A DNA stretch of 46,475 bases from NCBI RefSeq assembly GCF_924101635.2, contig NZ_CAKMAA020000039.1, forward strand, positions 1 to 46,475. Reading direction: 5' to 3'. Every line of letters starts with the position of its first letter. Position 1 is the first letter of the stretch. Source of the DNA: Candidatus Nitrotoga sp. HW29. GTDB lineage: Bacteria > Pseudomonadota > Gammaproteobacteria > Burkholderiales > Gallionellaceae. Position numbers and translations under genes: made by a program. Positions 1-7,900 of this stretch are shown here, in pieces. The notes below the pieces were generated by a model. The model saw nothing but the letters and a program-made list of their open reading frames with translations, was not told the origin of the DNA and did not search any database.

Positions 1-44
1 GAAAACAATTTGCCCCAGTTGGCGCGATTTGATTTTTCTTGCAT
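1..44 (-). CDS. start of an unidentified gene (partial, runs off the left edge)
   Basis: Only the first codons are present, reading MQEKSNRANWGKLFS from an ATG at 44-42. The start is supported by the leader immediately upstream (45-112): a GGAG Shine-Dalgarno sits seven bases before the ATG in the same arrangement as at the other leader-controlled genes. It is the next cistron after the 241-residue gene at 153-878. Too little is visible to assign a family. Confidence 0.6.
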   Translation of the reverse strand, partial: MQEKSNRANWGKLF

Positions 45-112
45 GGTGTTCTCCTTTTTATGAAAAAAACGGAGACACCATGCCCTTGCGGGGAAGTGTC
101 CCCGCGTGGGTT
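45..112 (-). promoter_or_regulatory. repeated intergenic leader, copy A (before the gene at 44)
   Basis: On the minus strand a GC hairpin (GCGGGGA/TCCCCGC, loop CACT) is flanked by CCC and GGG. It is followed by GGTGTCTCC (79-71), a T-tract, an A-tract, and GGAGAACACC (54-45) directly before the ATG. GGTGT pairs with ACACC and CTCC with the Shine-Dalgarno GGAG, leaving one bulged A; the T and A tracts extend the helix. The alternative pairing GGGGACAC with GTGTCTCC (one G-U) is followed by G and seven Ts. Confidence 0.8.
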
Positions 113-152
113 AAATTCGCCGTATTAACCGACGAATTGCTTATTACTTATT

Positions 153-878
153 TCAAGATGCGTGGCAGCATTCAATCCGCTTCACGGTCTTGGGAATCAT
201 TACAACCTCTTCGACAACCTTGCAACTCCTAATCAGCTCAATGAAATTATCCCGAATTTCGTCACACGCCTGATCGAACCGGCGAACCAGTTCAACGTGA
301 TTACGAAGTTCTGACATCGACCATTCAGAAAATTCCTCATTCTGGTCGATGCTCTTTCCGGGATACACCGACAAGCGTTTTGGTGGCAACGTGTAATTGA
401 CGCGGCCATATTCTCCTTCAGCGCCGCATGCGCCACACCTGTTGCCAATGGTGTAATCCCTGGCAATCACCGCAGCCGTTATCACGCCTTCTGCCGTAGC
501 GTCAGGCGTATAAACATAACGGTAATTTCTTTGGCCGCAGGTGCGACAGTGCGACTTGTGTCCAGTCAACTCATACTTGCTGTTGTAAAGGACGAGGTAG
601 CCACTGGATCGCCCATTGGTTCCAATCGTGTATCTCCCACTCATTTCTGAGGTGAAGTCTGCAATTGGCTGGTCGATTTCGTCCCAAAAATCCGTTTGCA
701 GCATGTCGTATGCTGCATTCAATTGCTCGGAAGTCAGACCCAGTTTGTGCAACTTTATGTTGTGCGCATAGCTTGTCGAGCGATTCCAACTGTTCATTGT
801 GTTGTACCTGTAATGGCCAGTCACAAAATCAATCATCACTTTTTTGCTACGCTTGTCTAACGTCTTTTCAAAAAACAT
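153..878 (-). CDS. hypothetical protein with two CxxC pairs
   Basis: A 241-residue protein of no family I recognise. Two cysteine pairs in the middle, HCRTCGQRNY and RCGACGAEG, suggest a small zinc ribbon and hence possible nucleic-acid binding, but this is inference. An in-frame start exists further upstream at 953, but it would translate through the leader hairpins. I chose the ATG at 878 because a GGAG Shine-Dalgarno and leader copy B lie just before it. The residues after that start, MFFEKTLDKRSKK, look like a normal N-terminus. It is the third gene of the radC unit. Confidence 0.7.
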   Translation of the reverse strand: MFFEKTLDKRSKKVMIDFVTGHYRYNTMNSWNRSTSYAHNIKLHKLGLTSEQLNAAYDMLQTDFWDEIDQPIADFTSEMSGRYTIGTNGRSSGYLVLYNSKYELTGHKSHCRTCGQRNYRYVYTPDATAEGVITAAVIARDYTIGNRCGACGAEGEYGRVNYTLPPKRLSVYPGKSIDQNEEFSEWSMSELRNHVELVRRFDQACDEIRDNFIELIRSCKVVEEVVMIPKTVKRIECCHAS

Positions 879-945
879 GGCGCGCTCCTTTATATGGAAA
901 ACGGAGACACCATGCCCCTTGCGGGGAAGTGTCCCCGCGTAGGTT
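879..945 (-). promoter_or_regulatory. repeated intergenic leader, copy B (before the 241-residue gene)
   Basis: Same layout as copy A, starting about 4 nt after the stop codon of the upstream 76-residue gene. The arm next to the ATG is changed from ACACC to GCGCC, yet still pairs with GGTGT through two G-U pairs, and CTCC still covers the GGAG Shine-Dalgarno with one bulged base. The T-tract is only four bases. This pairing-compatible change is evidence that the helix matters. Confidence 0.75.
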
Positions 946-949
946 AAAT

Positions 950-1180
950 TCAAGCTTCTCTGGTTAAATAATCGTCATCCTTCATCACTCCAAGACCAAC
1001 CAAATGGTTTCTCAGCCCCATAAGGTCATTCTTGTTCCGCATCCAGCCATCTTCAAAAATATCAAAACCCTTGATCTCGAAAATGGTGTTATTGCTTTCA
1101 TCACGAACATCAGCATAAAACTCGCCGCGTTCGTCAAGATTGATGAAGTACAGATACGTCTTTCTTTCAGGCACACTCAT
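950..1180 (-). CDS. small hypothetical protein, translationally coupled to radC
   Basis: A 76-residue acidic protein (N-terminus [15 protein letters not shown]) with no recognisable family. Its ATG overlaps the radC stop codon as ATGA, so it is almost certainly translated by ribosomes finishing radC. Like the other overlapping genes in this region it has no leader of its own. Aromatic and charged residues alternate as in a small beta-rich domain. No cysteine motif, signal peptide or membrane segment is seen. Confidence that it is a real gene comes from the 4-nt overlap and its position between radC and the next leader. Confidence 0.65.
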   Translation of the reverse strand: MSVPERKTYLYFINLDERGEFYADVRDESNNTIFEIKGFDIFEDGWMRNKNDLMGLRNHLVGLGVMKDDDYLTREA

Positions 1181-1776
1181 ATCAAACCTCGTTCGGCAAA
1201 AGACAATGCTTCTTGCTCGCCGATCACAATGTGATCGAGAACTCGAACATCTACCAATCCAAGGGCTTGCTTCAGTGCATCAGTTAGCATGCGGTCGGCG
1301 CTGCTTGGCTCTGCCACCCCTGAAGGATGGTTGTGGCTCAGCATTACCGCTGCCGCGTTGTGTATCAGGGCGCGTTTGACAACCTCGCGTGGATACACGC
1401 TGGTTTGTGTGAGCGTCCCGTGAAACAGCTCTTCCGAAGCGATAAGACGATGCTGGGCATCGAGAAACAGCACCATGAATACTTCCTGCTGCCGTCCACC
1501 CAACACCAGCCTCAAGTAATCCTTGACCACATTGGGTGAATTAAATGAAATCGGATGGATGCTAATGTCCTCTTTGAGTGCCCGCGCAAACAACTCTTTG
1601 GCTGCGGAGATGATAGGTGCGGGCACATACTGAGCTTCGTTTTCGCAAATCATTTCCTGACGATTTGCACGCATTCCAAATAAAACGGAAAGTGGAACTT
1701 GTGATATCTTTTTAGCCATCCCTTTTCCTACCAGGACGGACAATAAATCAGGTGTGCTGCAATGTTGGATATTCAT
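1177..1776 (-). CDS. radC: RadC-like JAB/MPN-domain protein
   Basis: A 199-residue RadC-family protein. The JAMM metal-binding signature is intact: Glu at about residue 99 ([11 protein letters not shown]), then HNHPSG at 148-153, and the serine/aspartate of PSSAD ending at Asp161. The helix-hairpin-helix N-terminal part of chromosomal RadC is shortened. RadC copies like this are common on conjugative elements and genomic islands; their true biochemical role is unsettled, and a function in processing recombining DNA is inference. It opens the second transcription unit, just downstream of a 65-bp repeat (1842-1906) and leader copy C, and overlaps the next gene by 4 nt. Confidence 0.85.
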   Translation of the reverse strand: MNIQHCSTPDLLSVLVGKGMAKKISQVPLSVLFGMRANRQEMICENEAQYVPAPIISAAKELFARALKEDISIHPISFNSPNVVKDYLRLVLGGRQQEVFMVLFLDAQHRLIASEELFHGTLTQTSVYPREVVKRALIHNAAAVMLSHNHPSGVAEPSSADRMLTDALKQALGLVDVRVLDHIVIGEQEALSFAERGLI

Positions 1777-1842
1777 TTTGTGTCTCCTTGAAATAAAAAA
1801 GGGGACACAAGCCCTGTCGGGGATGTATCCCCGATAGGGTAG
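1777..1842 (-). promoter_or_regulatory. repeated intergenic leader, copy C (before radC)
   Basis: Minus strand: TCGGGGA/TCCCCGA hairpin (loop TACA) flanked by CCCTA and CAGGG, then TTGTGTCCCC, six Ts, and GGAGACACAA before the ATG. The Shine-Dalgarno helix is 9 of 10 pairs with one C-A mismatch. The competing helix GGGGATAC/GTGTCCCC has eight pairs (one T-G) and is followed at once by the T-tract, as in an intrinsic terminator. Confidence 0.8.
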
Positions 1843-1906
1843 TTATAACGATTGCTCGCCTTCTGTTTGTTTTGATTGGTCAGCCGCCAATATCAGCTCA
1901 AGGCAT
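1842..1906 (-). repeat. 65-bp direct repeat, copy 1 (head of the radC unit)
   Basis: Sixty-five bases matching 13009-13073 with two differences. In both places it lies immediately upstream (minus strand) of the first leader of a transcription unit. It contains ATTGG-N7-CCAAT, a possible activator or repressor site. This copy also ends in an inverted repeat, CTCAAGGC-ATA-GCCTTGAG (1897-1915), that the other copy lacks. It probably carries the promoter and/or an antitermination or regulator site; I see no convincing -35/-10 pair. Confidence 0.75.
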
Positions 1907-1925
1907 AGCCTTGAGGATGAATTCA

Positions 1926-1960
1926 CTTTTTATGGCGCACTCATCGAATGCGTCATAAAA
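1926..1960. repeat. inverted repeat next to the terminator
   Basis: TTTTTATG-G-CGCA and TGCG-T-CATAAAAA face each other across nine bases, pairing in 12 of 13 positions. It follows the intrinsic terminator of the upstream unit and precedes the 65-bp repeat, so it may be a second termination or RNA-end structure. Confidence 0.5.
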
Positions 1961-1976
1961 AGCCCCGCAAGCGGGG
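1957..1976 (-). terminator. intrinsic terminator after the Toprim gene
   Basis: Minus strand: CCCCGC-TT-GCGGGG followed by C and five Ts, 40 bases after the stop of the gene at 2018-3085. It closes the long unit that begins near 13000, so radC needs its own promoter, which fits the repeat at 1842-1906. Confidence 0.75.
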
Positions 1977-2017
1977 TAAAACAGCCCTGGACAAGCATGC
2001 CCATGAAACTGGCTTGC

Positions 2018-3085
2018 TTACCGTATGGCGGTTTTTTTGGCGAATGCCTGATGCACGTCGCCATTGACCACATCCAGCCAGTCAACAGATTTCATCCCTC
2101 GCGGAATATCTGTGTCAGGCAACTTGATGCTGGCCTTTACGCCTTCTTTCCACAGGCGTTTTACCAGTGACTTCGCCGAGCTCAACCCGTGACCTTCCGG
2201 ATGAATTCTGGAAGGCCGATCTTTGTCGGCATAGATCACCACATCAGCACCTTTTGGCGGCACGAAGTTTTCCAGCAAGTAGGCGTTGCCGGCAGCCCAT
2301 ACAGGCACGTTAAAAGCACCCATGACGGCCAGTGCTGTTTCGATGCCTTCTGTGATTGCCAATACCCTGCTATCACCTTGTGTCGCTATCCTCATCGCAC
2401 CAAACAAATTATCGGCACAGTGCCGCATCATTTTCTTGGGGGACGGGACTTTGGCTTTCTCGCCATCGTGTGTGATGTATGAGCGATGCACGGTCGAAGG
2501 ACGACCGTTTGCATCGCACACCATCGCGACAATGGCGGGGTACGTGCCGACCGGCTTTCCCTCTTCGTAATACTCAAGCGAAGGGACAAAACGGATCATC
2601 CTGCCATCAACTTTTCGATAGTCGATCTGCCCGATTCCACGGTTCGCAAAATACAACCTTGCTGCCCGCGCTTCGGGTGAGGTCAGAGGAACACTGACTT
2701 TCCATACATGATTCAGGGAATCGCGAATGTCCTGCCTGTTTTCCTCTTTTTTGACACACACTTTTTTGGCTGGCAAGGGCGCGTAATACTTCTCGCCGCT
2801 GCCCAACAGCATGTCGTGTATGGCGCGGTGGGTAGTTAGAAAATCCCATCCGTTCGCCCACATGAGCAGCGTATATCCATCGTGATGGATGCCGCATGTG
2901 TTGCACACACCGCCACCCGTATCTTCAAAATCCCGAAACAGCCTGAATCCATCTGTCCCGCCATGCACGGGGCACGGTACATGATTCGGCGTGCGCTCTA
3001 CTGCCTGGCCAAGCTGCGGGGCAAGCGATGCAACAATGCTTTCCCAGCGTCCTGCGGCCAACAACTTCAATTCCTTCGCTTCCAT
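2018..3085 (-). CDS. primase-like protein with zinc finger and Toprim domain
   Basis: A 355-residue protein. N-terminal zinc-binding element: CPVHGGTDGFR (about residues 40-50) with CNTCG about 25 residues later, as in phage and plasmid primases of the P4/DnaG type. A C-terminal Toprim domain has ITEGIETALAVMG (catalytic Glu) and VVIYADKD (metal-binding Asp pair). There is no helicase domain. It probably makes or helps make primers on the single strand received in conjugation, or supports element replication. I chose the ATG at 3085 (GGAGG Shine-Dalgarno) over an upstream in-frame start that would run through the leader. Last gene of the recE-recT-ssb unit. Confidence 0.8.
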   Translation of the reverse strand: MEAKELKLLAAGRWESIVASLAPQLGQAVERTPNHVPCPVHGGTDGFRLFRDFEDTGGGVCNTCGIHHDGYTLLMWANGWDFLTTHRAIHDMLLGSGEKYYAPLPAKKVCVKKEENRQDIRDSLNHVWKVSVPLTSPEARAARLYFANRGIGQIDYRKVDGRMIRFVPSLEYYEEGKPVGTYPAIVAMVCDANGRPSTVHRSYITHDGEKAKVPSPKKMMRHCADNLFGAMRIATQGDSRVLAITEGIETALAVMGAFNVPVWAAGNAYLLENFVPPKGADVVIYADKDRPSRIHPEGHGLSSAKSLVKRLWKEGVKASIKLPDTDIPRGMKSVDWLDVVNGDVHQAFAKKTAIR

Positions 3086-3228
3086 GATGCCTCCTTGGTC
3101 TATCCCGCATGGGACACGCCAAAGCACCCAGCGGGATGTATTGGTGTGTCCCGTGTGGGCGGGTGGTTGTAAAACCACCGGCAAAGAAGCACCCCATGGG
3201 GGATGATTCCCCCGGTGGGTGGTTGATT
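3086..3228 (-). promoter_or_regulatory. diverged, apparently tandem leader, copy D (before the Toprim gene)
   Basis: A 143-nt gap holding two GC hairpin modules in a row, GGGGGA/TCCCCC and then CGGGA/TCCCG, each flanked by CCC and GGG as in the canonical leader. GGGACAC and GTGTCCC can still pair perfectly (7 bp). The arm that would cover the Shine-Dalgarno, and the T-tract, are missing, so this start (GGAGG) looks open. Probably a duplicated and decayed copy. Confidence 0.55.
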
Positions 3229-3654
3229 TTAGAAAGAGCCTTCGTCCAATTTGGGCTTTTGGCCTGCCTTTGTGGTTTTGCCTTTGTTGGCAGCGGGTGC
3301 GGGTGCTGCAACGTGGGACTCATCATCCGTCTTGTTGCCGCCGAGCATTTTCATCTCGGAGACAACAATTTTTGTGACGTAACGATCCTCCCCATCTTTC
3401 TGATATTTCTCGGTCGTGATCTTGCCTTCGACATAGATTAGCGCGCCCTTCTTGAGGTGCTCACCAACCATTTCTGCCAGGCGGCGATAGAACACGAGGT
3501 TGTGCCACTCTGTTTTCTCCTGTTTCTCACCATTCTTGTCTTTCCATGACTCGGAAGTTGCCAGGGAAACATTTGCGACTGCTTCGCTCCCCTGGGTGTA
3601 ACGAATTTCCGGGTCTTTTCCAAGACGGCCGATTAATTGCACTTTGTTCAACAT
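3229..3654 (-). CDS. ssb: single-stranded DNA-binding protein
   Basis: A 141-residue SSB. The N-terminal OB-fold (about residues 1-107) is clear: [33 protein letters not shown], and [18 protein letters not shown] flexible Ala/Pro/Lys linker follows. The C-terminal tip is LDEGSF instead of the usual acidic DDDIPF, so the docking peptide for SSB partners is weaker. Element-borne SSBs coat the incoming strand and support single-strand annealing with RecT. It lies between recT and the primase-like gene, preceded by its own leader copy, with the recT stop codon directly abutting that leader. Confidence 0.92.
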   Translation of the reverse strand: MLNKVQLIGRLGKDPEIRYTQGSEAVANVSLATSESWKDKNGEKQEKTEWHNLVFYRRLAEMVGEHLKKGALIYVEGKITTEKYQKDGEDRYVTKIVVSEMKMLGGNKTDDESHVAAPAPAANKGKTTKAGQKPKLDEGSF

Positions 3655-3730
3655 GGTATTTCTCCTTTGATAAAATATAAAAAGAAGACACCATTCCCCA
3701 GAGGGGAACGATGTCCCCGTGAGGGTGGTT
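3655..3730 (-). promoter_or_regulatory. repeated intergenic leader before ssb
   Basis: It starts at the recT stop codon (TAACCACCC). The hairpin GGGGA/TCCCC is flanked by CCC and GGGG. GGTGT pairs with ATACC (one G-U), CTTC with the GGAG Shine-Dalgarno, and TTT with AAA, with a two-base bulge. The competing helix GGGGACAT/GTGTCTTC has eight pairs including three wobbles and is followed by a T-tract. An alternative TTCCCC-TCT-GGGGAA hairpin is also perfect. Confidence 0.75.
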
Positions 3731-4784
3731 AAACCAGGCTGCCTTGTTCAGTGATCGCGTCTTTGCATTTACGATACTCGCGCAGCGCGACATCAAGCTC
3801 TGCATCCTCCAGATCCACTTCGGCACGGATATAAATCTCATCCAATGCCTCAACAGTGCTGGCTGATTTCAAAGCCGCGACAACCTTGTCCAGCTTTTCG
3901 AGTTTGCTCACTGCCTTTGCCGATTGCGGTTGGCTCTCGGCTTTGGCTGGTGGTTTGTCCTTGATCTCTTCCGCCCCCTCAGCGACATCAACCGGCGCGT
4001 AACTGCCGTCGATCACGTCGTTCAGATTCAGGTTTTGACCTTGGCCTGCATGCGCTTTTTCATCCATCGCCAGTGCTGTTGCCAGCTCGGGTGATTTAGG
4101 CAAGAACTTGCAGATGCGCCGGATGACCGTTTTCAGCCCCATCGCCACAAAGTCGGTATCCCAGACGGATTCCTTCTTGTATTTTCTGGCTGCCTGGTAG
4201 CCGCGACTGCCATCACGGATGCTTTCGACTTCTTTGCGCCCCATTGCGACAAACGTCCTGCTGCCATCCTTGAGGACGCCTACCGCATAGAAGCCAACCA
4301 CTTCTCCGCGTTCTTCATCAGACGCGGGGAAGCCGCCCGGTGCAGTCAGCGGTTCGTGTTCCAGGCTTCGTTCCATGCCGAGTTTTAGCGCGAACGTGTC
4401 GTTCATGCGCACCTCGTGTGCATAGATGTCCTGCACCAATCCACTCTGACGCGCCAGCTTCATCAATCCGGTGTAACCCGGAATGAGCTGGCATTGGTTG
4501 CCAAACGGGACAAGGTGAGCTTCGCCCATCAGCCCCACTTCCAGTCCAAGTTGCGAGGACTGGATGACGGCGGCAAACACACTGCGCGGGTCGCACTCCC
4601 CCAGCTTCGGGGTCATGCGAAACGCCGTGAGCGCAATGCGTGCCATGCGGTCAGGATTGATGTGCTTGGGCAGCGCGCGGGCGATTTCTCCCTTGAACTG
4701 TTCAAGCATTGCCGGGAAGCCCTGCGGTTGCTCGTTATTGGCTGCGGCGGTACGGTTGATGTTTTTGAGTGCTTGTAATGCCAT
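3729..4784 (-). CDS. recT: RecT-family single-strand annealing recombinase
   Basis: A 351-residue RecT protein. Diagnostic stretches are [54 protein letters not shown] and the later [19 protein letters not shown]. RecT anneals complementary single strands and works with a RecE-type 5'-3' exonuclease, encoded here at 11975-12787, and an SSB, encoded next door. The C-terminal third is a Lys/Ala/Glu-rich extension. SXT/R391 elements carry the analogous ssb-bet-exo set, so a role in element recombination and diversification is likely. The start at 4784 is fixed by leader copy E. Confidence 0.92.
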   Translation of the reverse strand: MALQALKNINRTAAANNEQPQGFPAMLEQFKGEIARALPKHINPDRMARIALTAFRMTPKLGECDPRSVFAAVIQSSQLGLEVGLMGEAHLVPFGNQCQLIPGYTGLMKLARQSGLVQDIYAHEVRMNDTFALKLGMERSLEHEPLTAPGGFPASDEERGEVVGFYAVGVLKDGSRTFVAMGRKEVESIRDGSRGYQAARKYKKESVWDTDFVAMGLKTVIRRICKFLPKSPELATALAMDEKAHAGQGQNLNLNDVIDGSYAPVDVAEGAEEIKDKPPAKAESQPQSAKAVSKLEKLDKVVAALKSASTVEALDEIYIRAEVDLEDAELDVALREYRKCKDAITEQGSLV

Positions 4785-4862
4785 GGTGTTTCTCCTTTTT
4801 GTTAAAACAAAAAAACGGAGACACCACGCCCCAGAGGGACAATGGATGTCCCCGTGGGGTTG
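4785..4862 (-). promoter_or_regulatory. repeated intergenic leader, copy E (before recT)
   Basis: A long Shine-Dalgarno-covering hairpin: GGTGT/ACACC, CTCC/GGAG with an AA bulge, then TTTTTG/CAAAAA. Upstream, GGGACA-TCCAT-TGTCCC is flanked by CCCC and GGGG. The competing helix GGGGACAT/GTGTCTCC is followed by G and seven Ts. Confidence 0.8.
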
Positions 4863-4968
4863 CTTGAATCGAACCGGTTGCCCGATACGATGCTTGATGC
4901 TGTTTTACCTTCCGGCAAGGCCAGCGGCCTCTTCACGTCACTGCATTACGCAGCGACTTGAATTTTCT

Positions 4969-7900
4969 TCAGGCTATTTCCTCTGTTTCATCAACAGCGG
5001 TGTTTTCGCCCTTGCTCAAATCGAGCTCGGCTTCGATTTCTCGTTGCCGTTGTTTTAACCACTCCAGCCGCGCAGCCTTGTCAAACGGCTTTGCGGCTTC
5101 GGCCTGAATGTCGGCCATGCGTTTCTCGGTTCTGGCCAAATTCTCCTGCTCTTCCAGGAGCCACTGTTCCATCCTGTTGAGTGAGTTTTCGAGTACACGC
5201 ACAAAACCTTGCGCTGATTCCGCCTGGCCGCATCGATACTCGACACCTCCCAGGACAACCAGTTGTCCGCCCATTTCCTGTAATGCCGACAACTGCACGG
5301 CAACACGGAACCCGGCAATTTGACCCACTATCCGATCACCGCCTGACTTCACTCCATACACAGCGTACAAAAGTGCCTTTCCCGCTTCGGCGCGATCTGT
5401 ATAGCGTTTCCCCTCTACTTCCATCAGGAATTTGCTACCAGATACGTCTTGCCGGGAAGCCATGTCGGACTCAATGCCGGTAATTCTGGCCTGGACGCGC
5501 TCGATGCGACCTGGCAAGGTTGCCAGTTCCTGCTTGTTGCGCCATTGCTGCTGATCCCATTGAGACCTGAGCAACGACAGCTTGGCAAGTTCGGTATCGA
5601 CCCCCGCTTTTTCCAGCACCAGCGGATTGCCTGACGCCAAGGCTTTCACCTCCGCATAAGACAACGCGGCCAATTCAACATCCTCTGCGCTACGCATCCC
5701 GGTATCCCCTTGCATGACTTGTGCGATGAATCTCGCCTTTGTCTCAAGCGTTTGCCAGATGTAGGCATCGAACGAGCCTTCGGTTACATAACGGTAGATG
5801 CGCACACGCTCGTTCAGGTTGCCCTGGCGAATGATGCGCCCCTCCCTTTGCTCCACATCAGATGGCCGCCATGGGGCATCCAGATGATGCAGTGCCGCCA
5901 ACCGGGTCTGGATGTTTGTCCCGACCCCCATCTTCTGCGTGCTGCCCAGAAGGATGCGGATACGCCCATCACGCGCGGCCTTGAAAAGCTCTTCCTTGGC
6001 TGCATCGCTCTCGTAGTCGTGAATGAAGGCGATGTCCTCGATTGGAACGCCTCTCTCTACCAGATTTTGACGCAACGCCTGATACACGCTGAACCGACCG
6101 TTTTCCACCGGAGTGGACAGGTCGCAGAACACAATTTGTGTTCCACGGAACAGCATGGTTTCCCCCCAGATACCGAATACTTTCTCGGCACAATGGTTCA
6201 CCTTGCCATTCTCGACCTCGGCGAATAAATCGATCAGACGCATGTCCAACGCGGCCTTGCGGCCATCGTTGGTAACGGCCAGCATGTTGTCCACAGAGGG
6301 ACTGACGTTGCCGTTCCTTATTGCTTCTGCCCGCTCCACGAGGGTTTGGACGAGTGCTTTCAAGTCATCTGTCGGCTTGATCGTTACAGTTTCCTTGTGC
6401 GCATCTGGCACCGGCAATTTCAGCATCTCCGCAGTGCGAATATCCGCCACCTCACCGAACATGGACATCAGTTCTGGAAGATTGACGAACTTCGCGAAAC
6501 GGGTATGCATCCGGTAGCCTCTACCATCCGGAGCCAGCTCCAGAGCCGTTACCGACTCGCCGAAGTTGCCTGCCCAGGTGTCAAACATCCCCACCTGAAA
6601 GGCTTCCATCGTCTTCGGTTGCAGGTATCGCTGCATGACCCACATTTCGGCCATGCTGTTGGACACCGGCGTGCCAGTCGCGAACACCACGCCTGCTCTG
6701 CCCTTGTGTTTTGCCATGACGCTGCGAGTCTTGACGAACATGTCGAATGCCCGCTCCGAATTGCTGTTAGGCAATCCGGCAACCCGTGTCATCTTGCTGA
6801 ACCTCCACAAGTTCTTGAACAGATGCGCTTCATCGACAAACATCCAGTCGATGCCCAATTGCTCGAAGGACAGAATTTCATCCTTCTTGTTTTTACCTGA
6901 CAGCTTTGCCAGTTTTGCTTCCCATGCTTTTTTCGCACGGGCCAGCTCCTTGATGATGCGGTTACCGCGATCCTGCTTTTCAGCGCGAATGGCATCTTCA
7001 ATGAGATCGATTTCATTCTGGATATATTCCTCCATGAATCCATCGCTCATCTTGATGCGCTCGAACGAAGCATGCGTAATCAGCACACCATCCCAATCGC
7101 CGGTGGCAATACGGGAAAGAAGCTGACGGCGCTTGTCCCCCTGAAGATCGTCTTTCGACGCAATCAGGATGTTGGCGCCGGGATACGCACGCAGGAACTC
7201 GGCTGCAAACTGGTGAAGCATGTGGTTTGGCACCACATACATCGGTTTGCTTGCCTTGCCTAGGCGACGAAGCTCCATGCCGGCACAGATGCAAGTCAGC
7301 GTCTTGCCAGCCCCAACAACATGGGCAAGCAAGGTGTTTAGCTGACTCGCAACAATACGCCAGATGGCATCCCGCTGATGCTCGTGCAGGCTGACTATCC
7401 GGGAATATCCCGGCAACACCAGATGCCGACCATCAAACCTGCGCGGCACAACGCTGTTGAACGTATCGTTGTAAAGCCTTGCCAGTCTTAGTGCTCGTTC
7501 CTGATCGGACCACAACCACTCCTGAAATTTCTCCTTGAGCGACTGCTGCTTCTCGCGTGCCGCGATGGTCTCCTTCTGGTTGACCACGCGCTTGTCACGA
7601 TCCTCGGGATCAGGATCATGCACGGTCGGCACGGTTTGATTCAATGCCTGGTCGAACAGGGTTGCTGCATTTACCCGCTCGGTTCCATACGTCTGCGTAG
7701 CTGCTATCGACGATTTGGTACTGTAATGCGTGTCGATATTCCACGCGCCTGCTGCCTGGTTGAACGTCACGGTGTTTCCGTTGCACTCCAGAGTTTCATC
7801 AAGGAATGCTTCGTAATCGCTTGTCGGTATCCAGGTGGATCCGATGCGCGCACCGATCTCGCCTGGTGTCAGATCATCGGGAATCACGGCTTCCAATGCT

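Noticed and set aside
4863-4968. Additional leader between the methylase-helicase stop and recT's leader
   Set aside because: This 106-base gap has no second GGGGAC/GTGTCC set; only a modest GGCC-containing hairpin is visible.
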